DNA of 64,000 nucleotides from JAVBQB01 sp031549265 (GTDB lineage Bacteria > Bacillota > Clostridia > Oscillospirales > JAVBQB01): NCBI GenBank assembly GCA_031549265.1, contig JAVBQB010000002.1:496001-560000 (forward strand), given 5' to 3'. How positions within the stretch are numbered: position 1 is the stretch's first letter; each line of letters starts with the position of its first letter. The translations under genes and the position numbers were made by a program. Below the pieces are notes generated by a model. The model was not told the origin of the DNA, did no database searches, and saw only the letters and a program-made list of their open reading frames with translations. Below, in pieces: positions 1 to 7,075 of this stretch.

Positions 1-605
1 TGGCCTTCCATTCCGCACCGCTCGACCATCATTGCGCTGTGTTTCTTTTCGCAGGTCTCGATGGCGTTTTTGAGCGGGGCGATTTCTTTTCCGGCTTTCA
101 TAAAGACTTTGTTGCCGGAGAAATTCAGCGCGTCCTGCAATCCGCCGTATGCCGCGGGTATGATATGCAGGATATCGCCTTTTTCACAGAGCGGAACGTT
201 AAGGGCGGCGGCGGCGGCGCAGAATGACGGTACGCCGGGGATAAAACGCGCTTCATATCCGCGTTCGAGCACCTTTTTGTGAATGTAGCAGTAAGTTGAA
301 TATATAGACGGGTCGCCCAGCGTCAGAAAGGCGACAGTCTGCCCATTTTTTATGTATTCACAGACACCGTCGGCGCATTTATCGTGGTACATTTCGAGTG
401 TCGCGGCGTCGCGGGTCATCGGCAGTTCAAACCGGACGACGGTTTTGCCGTTCAGGCGGTCGCCGAGTATTTCGAGTGCAGCCGAGTCGCCGCCCGAGTC
501 GGGAGCCGCGACAATGTCCGCCGCGGCGATTGCGTCAAGAGCTTTGACGGTGATGAGTCCGGGATCGCCCGGGCCGACGCCGACGCCGATAAGTGTTCCA
601 TTCAT
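1..605 (-). CDS. cbiL: Cobalt-factor II / precorrin-2 C20-methyltransferase, 3' end outside window
   Basis: SAM-dependent methyltransferase of corrin-ring synthesis, adding the C20 methyl group. About 201 N-terminal residues are visible. They carry the tetrapyrrole-methylase signatures VGVGPGDPGLITVKA at the N-terminus, LGDPSIYSTY near residue 95 and IPGVPSF near residue 123. The ATG at 605 overlaps the cbiD stop as ATGA, which implies translational coupling. Pairing with cbiD points to the anaerobic, cobalt-early pathway, hence cbiL rather than cobI. The C-terminus lies beyond base 1. Expression should follow the cobalamin riboswitch upstream of cbiD. Confidence 0.9.
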   Translation of the reverse strand, partial: MNGTLIGVGVGPGDPGLITVKALDAIAAADIVAAPDSGGDSAALEILGDRLNGKTVVRFELPMTRDAATLEMYHDKCADGVCEYIKNGQTVAFLTLGDPSIYSTYCYIHKKVLERGYEARFIPGVPSFCAAAAALNVPLCEKGDILHIIPAAYGGLQDALNFSGNKVFMKAGKEIAPLKNAIETCEKKHSAMMVERCGMEG

Positions 606-1744
606 GTTAATACATCATTTCCTTTGCACAATTCATTTACCAGGTTCATGGAGTTTTTTGTCTGCGCCACAATGCCCGCCTCGACGGTGAATATTATGAC
701 GTCAACCGAGCAAATGCCCCCGGTTCTATGGTTGATATTGTCAACTGCTTTAGTCAGGATGCTGCCGTACACCGCCTCGCGGATGCCCCACGCGTCCAGC
801 AGTTCGAGAGAGGCTTCGGTGGTGGCGCAGTTCATCAGCTGCAACGCCTGTCCGCTGTTGATTCCGTGCATCGCGGCGTGCGCGGTCAGGGTCTCCATCC
901 GGCAGTCGGCAACGCGCGAATGGGTATTCATGACTCCGGCGGCGAGCTTGGTGAGCTTTCCGGCATGTCCGACGAGAAGTATGCGCTTGAATTTCAAATG
1001 CGCGGCGTAGTCGAGCGCCTCGCCGAAATAGTTCGAGCACTTGACGCCGGCGTCGATGTCCAGGCCGAGCTCGCACGTGGCAAAATCCCTGCCGTAGTTG
1101 CCGGGCGTAATCAGTACATCGCGGCTGTTGACGGCATGGCGCATACGCAGTTCCAGCCGGACCGTTTCTATCAGCGCCGATTCGCTCATCGGATGCACAA
1201 TGCCCGAGGTTCCGAGGATGGATATGCCTCCGATTATGCCGAGGCGCGGGTTAAACGTCTTCTCCGCGAGCAGAACGCCGTCCGGCGCCCAGATTAAGAC
1301 GGCGAAGCCGTGATCGAGCTTGTTCATATCGATAATCTCGGCGAGATTGGCTTTTATCTGAGCCATTGGCCCGGGATTGATCGCGGCGCATCCGATACTG
1401 CGCGGCAATCCTTTTCTGGTCACTCTTCCGATGCCGATCCCGCCTTCGATTTGAACGCCGGAGGGGCACTTTCGGACAGTGGCGTAGACTCTCATTCCGT
1501 TAGTGACATCCGGATCGTCGCCGGCGTCCTTGATGACCGCGCAGGTAACCTCGTCTTCGGAGATGGCGATATCGAGAACCTCGATATCAAGGTCTGCGCC
1601 CGACGGTGTGGATATTTTCACAGCGTCAATTGTTTCGCGGTTGACCAGCATAATCGCCGCGGCTTTTGCGGCGGCCGTGGCGCAGCTGCCGGTTGTGTAT
1701 CCTGTTCGCAGAGTTCTGCCGTTGGTAAATACGGTATTTTCCAC
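602..1744 (-). CDS. cbiD: Cobalt-precorrin-5B C1-methyltransferase
   Basis: CbiD methylates C1 in the anaerobic cobalamin pathway. The N-terminal LRTGYTTGSCATAAAKAA block is diagnostic of the family. The reading frame runs open to 1903, but I place the start at GTG 1744: GGAAGGAC sits about 8 bases upstream and the resulting 380 residues fit the family. The longer frame would run through the riboswitch terminator. The stop overlaps the cbiL start (ATGA). The gene is the first in an operon controlled by a cobalamin riboswitch, so it should be off when vitamin B12 is plentiful. Confidence 0.92.
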   Translation of the reverse strand: MENTVFTNGRTLRTGYTTGSCATAAAKAAAIMLVNRETIDAVKISTPSGADLDIEVLDIAISEDEVTCAVIKDAGDDPDVTNGMRVYATVRKCPSGVQIEGGIGIGRVTRKGLPRSIGCAAINPGPMAQIKANLAEIIDMNKLDHGFAVLIWAPDGVLLAEKTFNPRLGIIGGISILGTSGIVHPMSESALIETVRLELRMRHAVNSRDVLITPGNYGRDFATCELGLDIDAGVKCSNYFGEALDYAAHLKFKRILLVGHAGKLTKLAAGVMNTHSRVADCRMETLTAHAAMHGINSGQALQLMNCATTEASLELLDAWGIREAVYGSILTKAVDNINHRTGGICSVDVIIFTVEAGIVAQTKNSMNLVNELCKGNDVLT

Positions 1745-1774
1745 AATCGCCGTCCTTCCGTTTGATTTGAAGCG

Positions 1775-1806
1775 AAAAAATAAGCCTGTCCATTTCAGGA
1801 AGGCTT
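1775..1806 (-). terminator. Terminator of the cobalamin riboswitch
   Basis: On the minus strand AAGCCT-TCC, a TGAAAT loop and GGA-C-AGGCTT are followed by A and six T. It lies between the riboswitch core and the cbiD start, so it is the likely expression platform acting by premature termination. Confidence 0.85.
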
Positions 1807-1884
1807 TTTTATAATTGCGGCCAAAACCATCTGGCTCACCACTATTAACCTCCATGCGGCGTGGAGTAGTACACAGTCGACTAA

Positions 1885-2040
1885 AGCCGGTTTTCTGGCT
1901 CAAGCCAAGACGTAACGGGCAGAGAACCCGCGTAGTCAGGGCTTATACAGTGGCGGCACCGCACAGGCTTCAAACCTGTTTCCCCATAGCGCAGCAGCGG
2001 CGCCCTCAAAAAGGACAGAAACCGGCGGCGCCGGAACACA
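1885..2040 (-). promoter_or_regulatory. Cobalamin (adenosylcobalamin) riboswitch
   Basis: The minus strand shows the riboswitch hallmarks in order: a GGGGAAACAGG...CCTGTGCGG segment, the core GCCGCCACTGTA, and the B12 box GAGCCAGAAAACCGGC at about 1887-1902. A terminator hairpin follows at 1775-1806 and then cbiD. Established knowledge: this class shuts off cobalamin synthesis or transport genes when the cofactor is bound. Boundaries are approximate. Confidence 0.93.
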
Positions 2041-2099
2041 TGAAAATGGAAAAATTGCCGCTGCCAAGCACGCTTGCGTCGATATTATATTTTGAACCC

Positions 2100-2128
2100 A
2101 TGGTACCATATCCTGTATGGTTTGTCAA
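2100..2128 (-). promoter_or_regulatory. Sigma-A promoter of the cbiD operon
   Basis: Minus strand TTGACA (2128-2123), 17-base spacer, TACCAT (2105-2100) with a TGG extended -10 motif. Transcription would start near 2093, just upstream of the riboswitch. Confidence 0.75.
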
Positions 2129-2201
2129 CACAATGCGAGCGCCTGCACGTCATCCGCGGCGGCGAATATCGCTCAGCCCCGAAGGCGAATTTATCCGTTG
2201 T

Positions 2202-2229
2202 GTCATCGAAGATTGCCAGGGCATATATT
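2202..2229 (+). promoter_or_regulatory. Possible sporulation sigma-E-type promoter
   Basis: GTCATCGA, 12 bases, CATATATT resembles the Bacillus sigma-E pattern (GTCATATT, 12-14 bases, CATACANT). The same GTCWW-N15-CA(A/T)ATA arrangement occurs before spoIVA and the sipL-like gene. It would give a leader of about 57 bases before the Cys-rich gene. Inference only. Confidence 0.4.
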
Positions 2230-2292
2230 GTACTAACCGGCTGCGAGCCGGAAAAAGGCGAAAAGCCGAAACTTTAAGGAGAAGCCAGTACT

Positions 2293-2655
2293 ATGAGCTG
2301 CTATGATCGTCAGGAAAACTGCGGATACTACCCGGATAAAAAGGACGAGAACAAGGACAACTGCGCTGTTTATCTCACCGTGAACTGCGAAGATAAAGAC
2401 TGGAAGGGTCACGAAGATAAGTGCGACAAGAACGATTGGAAGCCTGACTTCTGCGAAGAGAAATGCGAAGAGAAGTACGAAGACAAATGCGGTGACAAAA
2501 GACGCGAGTGCGATTCTTGCTGTAAAGTCTATGTGACCGTTAACTGCGCGTGCGAAGAGAAAAAGCACGGCAAGTGCGAACACGGCAGCGAGTGCTGCAA
2601 AGTGTACGTGACCGTGAATTGTCCGGACAAAGAGAGAAAAGGTTCCTGCTGCTGA
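2293..2655 (+). CDS. Cys-rich repeat protein of unknown function
   Basis: I do not recognise a family. The 120-residue protein has 19 cysteines and is dominated by Lys, Asp and Glu. It contains three copies of C-x-VY-x-TVNC at residues 24-32, 77-85 and 102-110, separated by charged Cys/Lys/Glu spacers. It ends in CC and has no signal peptide or membrane segment. AAGGAG (2276-2281) lies 11 bases before the ATG. The gene stands alone, divergent from the cobalamin operon, and ends before a 14-bp hairpin. Its composition recalls cross-linked spore-coat or metal-binding proteins, and a sigma-E-like promoter is visible upstream. Both are inferences. Confidence 0.75.
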   Translation: MSCYDRQENCGYYPDKKDENKDNCAVYLTVNCEDKDWKGHEDKCDKNDWKPDFCEEKCEEKYEDKCGDKRRECDSCCKVYVTVNCACEEKKHGKCEHGSECCKVYVTVNCPDKERKGSCC

Positions 2656-2725
2656 TCTGAGCGTTTCTACCAATGATAATATACAAGGCTCACACAAAAG
2701 ATAGAGTTTAATCACTAAAGATAAT

Positions 2726-2756
2726 CAAGGATTGCCGGAATATCCGGCAATCCTTG
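2726..2756. terminator. Hairpin between convergent genes
   Basis: Perfect 14-bp inverted repeat, arms 2726-2739 and 2743-2756, with a 3-base loop. It sits between the Cys-rich gene (plus) and the carrier protein gene (minus). T-runs on either side are weak, so termination strength is uncertain. Confidence 0.6.
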
Positions 2757-2771
2757 AAGTGCTTTTGCGGG

Positions 2772-2999
2772 TTATCCGCCGATGATAACGGGAAAAACCT
2801 CGATTGTATCGCCTTCCGAAAGGGCGGTGGACGAGTCAATTTTGCGCGCGTTCATTGTAATTATGCCGATCTCAGACTCGGGAATGCCCGCGGCGATTGC
2901 CGCCGCCAGCGCGTCCGATTCCTCGGGCAGATCCAGAACCGCCGGTCTGCCTCCCAGGTATTTCTTTTGCAGAGTTCCGCCCTTGACGGTTATTCTCAT
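2772..2999 (-). CDS. MoaD/ThiS-like sulfur-carrier protein
   Basis: A 75-residue beta-grasp protein ending in ...PVIIGG. The C-terminal Gly-Gly is the residue pair that is adenylated and thiocarboxylated in the MoaD/ThiS families. The frame is open upstream to 3035, but AAGGAG 6 bases before ATG 2999 marks the real start. It is the last gene of the ferredoxin-AOR operon. This suggests it serves sulfur transfer for the tungsto- or molybdopterin of the AOR rather than thiamine synthesis. No activating MoeB/ThiF enzyme is seen in the window. Confidence 0.82.
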   Translation of the reverse strand: MRITVKGGTLQKKYLGGRPAVLDLPEESDALAAAIAAGIPESEIGIITMNARKIDSSTALSEGDTIEVFPVIIGG

Positions 3000-3062
3000 A
3001 AAGTCTCCTTGAAGCGGCGATCTGTCCTGCCGCATAAATGTGTTTTCAGGATGAATTCGGGC

Positions 3063-4823
3063 TCAGCCGAGCGCCTCGGTAAGGAATTCGTCAGTTTTGG
3101 CTTTGTAAAGCGATATCATGCGATTAGCGGTATCTTCATCCAGCGTGACGTCGAGCGCAGGTGTTTTGAAATATCTCCGCGGCAGTTTTACCGCCTCAAA
3201 ATCAAAGTTAAGGGCTTTTTTTATGCGCAGCTTGGTCATATAGATGCGCTTGGCGATAGTGTCAAGGTCTTCGTTTGTCAGATCAAGACTGACCGAATGC
3301 ATCGCCGAGAGAATGGTTTCGCGGTCATAAACCTTGCGGGCGAACAGGCACATGACCAGCGAATTGACCATGCAGCGCTCCGTTTCCTCTTCAAACAGTT
3401 TGTCCACCAGTTGTTCCTCGGTCAGCGGCTTTTTCGCCTGATCGACCGCGTATCCGCCGTTGCAGAGGTGAGAATGGCGCGCGCCGACCGCGGCTCCGAC
3501 CAGCGAGCCGTAGCCTGTGTGGTAACCGGGCATTTCGTTTCCGCCGATTTGCATGGCGAAATCCTCGCCGCCATAGACGCTTGAAGCGTGGCGGACGCCA
3601 CGGCCTAGCGCGCGGTAAAACTCGGTATCTCCGCGGGCTAGCGACGCGATCGCCTTTCGATAGGGCTCAAACTCGCCGAAGGCCAGCGGATGCAGCGTGT
3701 CCGCTTCGGTTATCAGTCCGGTTTGCAGCGCCTCGGTCGCGTATCCGAGAGCCACGCCGGTCGACATCGCGTCCATTCCGGCGATTTCGACACATTCGAT
3801 AAGGCCGAGAATATGTTCGGGGCTGCCGATGCCGAGGAAGGTGCCGAGGGCGTAGATCAACTCGTAATCATAACCGACCGACACGGCTTCATATTCGTAA
3901 CCGTCGTCGGAGAACTGGCGCCTGAACTGACCGATGTGGATGCATCCGACCGGACAGCCGGTGCAGGCCATCTTGCGAACCAGATGCTTCTCGGCAAATA
4001 CCTCGCCCGAGACCTTGTCGGCGTCGTCAAATCTGGTGCTGGACAGATTGAGCGTGGGCAAACCGCCGGCGGCGTTGAGCGGCTCGATATTGATCGGCGT
4101 GCCGGCGTCGTGGTATTTGGCCATCATCTCGGTCTTCATGCACTTATCGGCGATCTCGCGGTAGGTTTTGAAATATTCCTTGAAATTCTGGATGGGCAAA
4201 GACCGCCCGCCGATGACCGAAATTGCTTTCAAATGCTTGGAACCGAGGCAGGCCCCCAGTCCCAGTCTGCCGAAATGGCGGTATGTGTCGACGCACACGC
4301 TGGCAAAGGAAACAAGGTTCTCGCCAGCGCTGCCTATACGGATTATCGACCGCTTGCCGGTGCCGGGCTCACGGTCGCGGATGATTCGGCCGGTGTCGGC
4401 ATCGCTGTTTGAGCCCCAGAGGGCGCGCGCGTCACGGAAATGAACGTCGTTATGGGTGATCGCCAGATACTTCGGGTGTTTTGCCTTGCCGGTGATGAGC
4501 AGCGCGTCAAAACCGGCGTTGAACATCGCCATCGCGAGCCGCCCCCCGGCATAGGATTCGCCGAGCTCTCCGGTCAGCGGAGACACGAACATCGCGACGG
4601 TTTTGGTCATGACCGGGAAAATGGTGGACAGTGCGCCGATAGCAAAAATCACCGGCTGCGCAGGGTCAAGCGGGTCAAGATCCGGGCGCATGTTTTCCTC
4701 CAGCAGTCTGGAGGCGACTCCGACTCCGCCGAGGTATTCGCAGAGGTCTTCACGGTGGTCGATGCGCACCTTCTCGTTTTCGAGGTCAATGCAGAGTACT
4801 CGGATGTATTTCTCATATAGCAT
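3063..4823 (-). CDS. Aldehyde:ferredoxin oxidoreductase, tungsten-type
   Basis: A 586-residue AOR-family enzyme oxidising aldehydes, or a related substrate, with electrons passed to ferredoxin. The N-terminal domain holds the bis-pterin binding stretch VSPLTGELGESYAGGRLAMA near residue 82. The iron-sulfur motif CTGCPVGC lies near residue 287 and a further Cys (HLCNGG) near residue 474. Start choice: a TTG at 4829 is in frame, but ATG 4823 has GGAGG 9 bases upstream. It overlaps the ferredoxin gene by 11 bases, so the two are translationally linked. The substrate cannot be told from sequence. Metal (W or Mo) is assigned by family only. Confidence 0.88.
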   Translation of the reverse strand: MLYEKYIRVLCIDLENEKVRIDHREDLCEYLGGVGVASRLLEENMRPDLDPLDPAQPVIFAIGALSTIFPVMTKTVAMFVSPLTGELGESYAGGRLAMAMFNAGFDALLITGKAKHPKYLAITHNDVHFRDARALWGSNSDADTGRIIRDREPGTGKRSIIRIGSAGENLVSFASVCVDTYRHFGRLGLGACLGSKHLKAISVIGGRSLPIQNFKEYFKTYREIADKCMKTEMMAKYHDAGTPINIEPLNAAGGLPTLNLSSTRFDDADKVSGEVFAEKHLVRKMACTGCPVGCIHIGQFRRQFSDDGYEYEAVSVGYDYELIYALGTFLGIGSPEHILGLIECVEIAGMDAMSTGVALGYATEALQTGLITEADTLHPLAFGEFEPYRKAIASLARGDTEFYRALGRGVRHASSVYGGEDFAMQIGGNEMPGYHTGYGSLVGAAVGARHSHLCNGGYAVDQAKKPLTEEQLVDKLFEEETERCMVNSLVMCLFARKVYDRETILSAMHSVSLDLTNEDLDTIAKRIYMTKLRIKKALNFDFEAVKLPRRYFKTPALDVTLDEDTANRMISLYKAKTDEFLTEALG

Positions 4824-5229
4824 CGTCAACGTCCTCCATTGTCAGGCAGCCGTGCGGACAAAACCGGGTGCACAGTCCGCAGTGCTTGCAAATAATGGGG
4901 TTATTCGTATCATGGTCAAATGCCACAGCATCGGCAATGCATGCCTTTTCACATTTGGCGCAGCCGATACATTTTTGCGCGGTGAATGTGACGCCGCCGC
5001 CCTTGCGTTTGGCCAGCGCGCCGGTCTGACAGGCTTCCGCGCAGGCGGGATCGGCGCACGCGCGGCAAATATTGGCGACGAATTTGCCCTCCATTCCGCC
5101 CTTGGTGCGGACGTGGATTGCGCTCTTGAGCAGTGAGTGATTGCGCTGGTTTGCGGCAGAGCAAACCGTAAGGCAGGTGAAGCAGCCGATGCATTTTGAC
5201 ATGGCGACCGCCCTGAGTACTTTAGCCAT
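4813..5229 (-). CDS. Polyferredoxin, 4Fe-4S (AOR electron-transfer subunit)
   Basis: A 138-residue protein with four cysteine clusters: CIGCFTCLTVC (about 12-22), CRACADPACAEAC (about 55-67), CIGCAKCEKAC (about 85-95) and CKHCGLCTRFC (about 113-123). This is the HycB/DmsB-like arrangement that normally holds up to four [4Fe-4S] centres. No membrane segment is visible, so a cytoplasmic role is likely. ATG 5229 is preceded by GGAGG at 6 bases. As first gene of the operon it probably carries electrons from the overlapping AOR to the soluble ferredoxin pool. Confidence 0.88.
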   Translation of the reverse strand: MAKVLRAVAMSKCIGCFTCLTVCSAANQRNHSLLKSAIHVRTKGGMEGKFVANICRACADPACAEACQTGALAKRKGGGVTFTAQKCIGCAKCEKACIADAVAFDHDTNNPIICKHCGLCTRFCPHGCLTMEDVDDAI

Positions 5230-5263
5230 AGTTTTCCTCCGACTTAAAAACCGTTCTTTCTGC

Positions 5264-5269
5264 ATTATA
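5264..5269 (-). promoter_or_regulatory. Extended -10 promoter of the AOR operon
   Basis: Minus-strand TGGTATAAT (-10 at 5269-5264), with no convincing -35. Start near 5257 would give a leader of about 28 bases before the ferredoxin ATG. Confidence 0.55.
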
Positions 5270-5605
5270 CCACATTGCTTCACGGAATTTCCACATGGTT
5301 AAAATTTCAATGTATTTAGAAAATAGATTAATTTGCCGAAAACGGAGAAAGCGCACGGGCGCCGGACAGATGCGCACAGGTTCAGGGGAGTTTGGGCCGC
5401 GCGTGATATGACGACGTTTATTTCTTTGAAGCTTTTGACATGCCGCTTGATAACCTTCGCAAAACGGCAGTGCAAAACGTCCGCTTGGGGAAATATGGCC
5501 TTTATCGGGCAACGCGTACCAGAACGCGGACACCTGAAACCACATATAATAAGTTGAAGAGGGAGGAGACTTGTCCCTTATTTTGTTACGGGAGGTTGAT
5601 CTGGA
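5270..5605. other. Intergenic region between divergent genes
   Basis: No gene is supported here. A GCGCA...TGCGC inverted repeat lies at about 5351-5375. A TATAAT near 5546 could be the -10 of the DUF3343 gene, but no -35 is evident. A strong SD followed by TTG near 5573 opens a 22-codon frame that runs into the DUF3343 gene, which I do not call. Confidence 0.4.
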
Positions 5606-5860
5606 ATGTGCGGATGCCTTTTCGTATGCAGATCGCTAACAAATGCGCAGCGTATGTCCCGTCTGCTGGAACGGTCGGGCATATCTGCTTCTGTGGTACG
5701 TTTGCCCGGCATTATTGACGGATCGGGCTGCGGATATTCGGTAAAGGTTTCTGAAAAGCGTCTCGGAGACGCGCTTGTTATTGTGAGACGCGCCGGAATG
5801 AGTCCGGTCAAGGTCTGTATGCTATTTGAAGACGGCAGCTACAAGGAGTTGGATAGATGA
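5606..5860 (+). CDS. DUF3343 putative Se/S carrier-like protein
   Basis: An 84-residue protein matching the small DUF3343 family, with the conserved SGCGYSVKV segment near residue 40 whose Cys is the usual candidate carrier residue. An extra CGC lies at residues 2-4. GGAGG is 10 bases before the ATG. The stop overlaps the next start (ATGA). Established association: DUF3343 genes recur beside cysteine desulfurases and sulfur or selenium metabolism genes. A role in accepting persulfide from the neighbour is inference. Confidence 0.8.
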   Translation: MCGCLFVCRSLTNAQRMSRLLERSGISASVVRLPGIIDGSGCGYSVKVSEKRLGDALVIVRRAGMSPVKVCMLFEDGSYKELDR

Positions 5861-6996
5861 TCTACCTTGATAATGCCGCAACCACGCTGCAAAAGCCTCC
5901 GGGCGTGGCCCGCGCCATGTATAACGCGGTTGGGAGGTGCGGGAGCTCCGGCAGGGGCGGCCATGAGGCTTCGATGAATGCCGCAAGGGTTATCCTCGAG
6001 TGCCGCGATCAGGCGGCGAAGCTTTTTAACGTTGATAATCCGGAGCGGATTATATTCACCTTAAACGCAACTCACGCACTCAATATCGCTATCAAATCAG
6101 TGCTTGGACGCGGCGGGGAGGCGTTGGTATCAGGACTGGAACACAATGCCGTGATGCGCCCGCTGAAAGAGATGGAGAAGCTGGGGGTACGTTACCGTGT
6201 GGCGTCCACCCCGCTTTTTGAACCCGAGATGGCCGTGCACTCATTTGAGCAGATGTTGCAGGGAGACGTGACTTGCGTCATTTGTACGCATATCTCAAAT
6301 GTGTTCGGCTATATTATGCCCATCGACCGGATCGATGAACTGTGCGCCTCGCGCGGCGTGCCGCTGATTATTGACGCGGCGCAGTCGGCGGGGTGCGTTC
6401 CCCTTGACATGTCGTCTCTGAAATCGCAGGCGTACGTCTGTATGCCCGGGCACAAAGGGCTTTACGGCCCGCAGGGAACCGGGATACTCATCTGCCCGGA
6501 AAACGTGACGCTGTCCACGCTGATTGAAGGCGGAACGGGCACCCGGTCGGCCGAACTCGAAATGCCGGATTTTCTGCCGGACAGACTGGAGCCGGGAACT
6601 CACAACACCCCGGGTATCGCCGGCCTTCTCGAAGGCATCAGATACATACGAAGAACCGGAGTTGAGAGCATCGCCGACAGCAACCGGCTGCTGATATCAA
6701 ATCTTATCGACGAACTTGCCGGATTTCCCAGACTGAGGCTTCACACATCGCCGTATCTCTACTGTCAGTCGGGCGTCCTGTCCCTGACGGTGGAGCGGGA
6801 GGATCCCGAATCGGTTGCCGAAAAGTTGGCCGGGTACGGGATCGCCGTCAGGGCGGGCATGCACTGCGCCCCGATGGCGCACAAGACGGCGGGTACGTTC
6901 CCGACGGGCACGGTCAGATTGAGCGTGTCTTCATTCACCACTCGCGGGGAAATCCGCAGCGTCGGCAAGATAATGAGAAAAATAACCTCGTCATGA
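5857..6996 (+). CDS. Cysteine desulfurase family protein (class V aminotransferase)
   Basis: A PLP enzyme of 379 residues that should release sulfur from cysteine as an enzyme-bound persulfide. It begins MIYLDNAATT, carries the PLP-lysine segment MPGHKGLYGPQGTG near residue 195 and the active-site Cys in RAGMHCAPMAH near residue 336, followed by GTVRLS. This is the SufS-like, short-loop type. No sufBCDU, iscU or tRNA-thiolation gene lies next to it, so its acceptor is probably the overlapping DUF3343 protein. Confidence 0.88.
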   Translation: MIYLDNAATTLQKPPGVARAMYNAVGRCGSSGRGGHEASMNAARVILECRDQAAKLFNVDNPERIIFTLNATHALNIAIKSVLGRGGEALVSGLEHNAVMRPLKEMEKLGVRYRVASTPLFEPEMAVHSFEQMLQGDVTCVICTHISNVFGYIMPIDRIDELCASRGVPLIIDAAQSAGCVPLDMSSLKSQAYVCMPGHKGLYGPQGTGILICPENVTLSTLIEGGTGTRSAELEMPDFLPDRLEPGTHNTPGIAGLLEGIRYIRRTGVESIADSNRLLISNLIDELAGFPRLRLHTSPYLYCQSGVLSLTVEREDPESVAEKLAGYGIAVRAGMHCAPMAHKTAGTFPTGTVRLSVSSFTTRGEIRSVGKIMRKITSS

Positions 6997-7023
6997 ACAA
7001 CTATTCGGGTTTATCGCAATAAA

Positions 7024-7066
7024 AAAGATGCGTGCAGATACTATCTTTCTGCCGCATCTTTAATAT
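7024..7066. terminator. Bidirectional terminator
   Basis: Stem AAAGATGCG (7024-7032) with CGCATCTTT (7053-7061), extended inward by GCAG/CTGC. On the minus strand it is followed by a run of T, and on the plus strand by TAATATTTTG. It separates convergent genes. Confidence 0.8.
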
Positions 7067-7075
7067 TTTGTTTAT

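Noticed and set aside
2233..2715. Minus-strand frame of 160 codons opposite the Cys-rich gene
   Set aside because: Hydrophobic Val/Phe/Ala-rich product is the mirror of Lys/Glu/Asp codons on the plus strand. The plus frame has a proper SD and ordered repeats.
2754..3584. Plus-strand frame of 276 codons
   Set aside because: Antisense to the AOR and carrier genes; no motif.
5222..5545. Minus-strand frame of 107 codons upstream of the ferredoxin
   Set aside because: Covers the promoter and SD of the ferredoxin gene; no family resemblance.
5573..5641. TTG-started 22-codon frame with strong SD before DUF3343
   Set aside because: Overlaps the DUF3343 start, weak start codon, no recognisable leader features; the purine-rich stretch may be chance.
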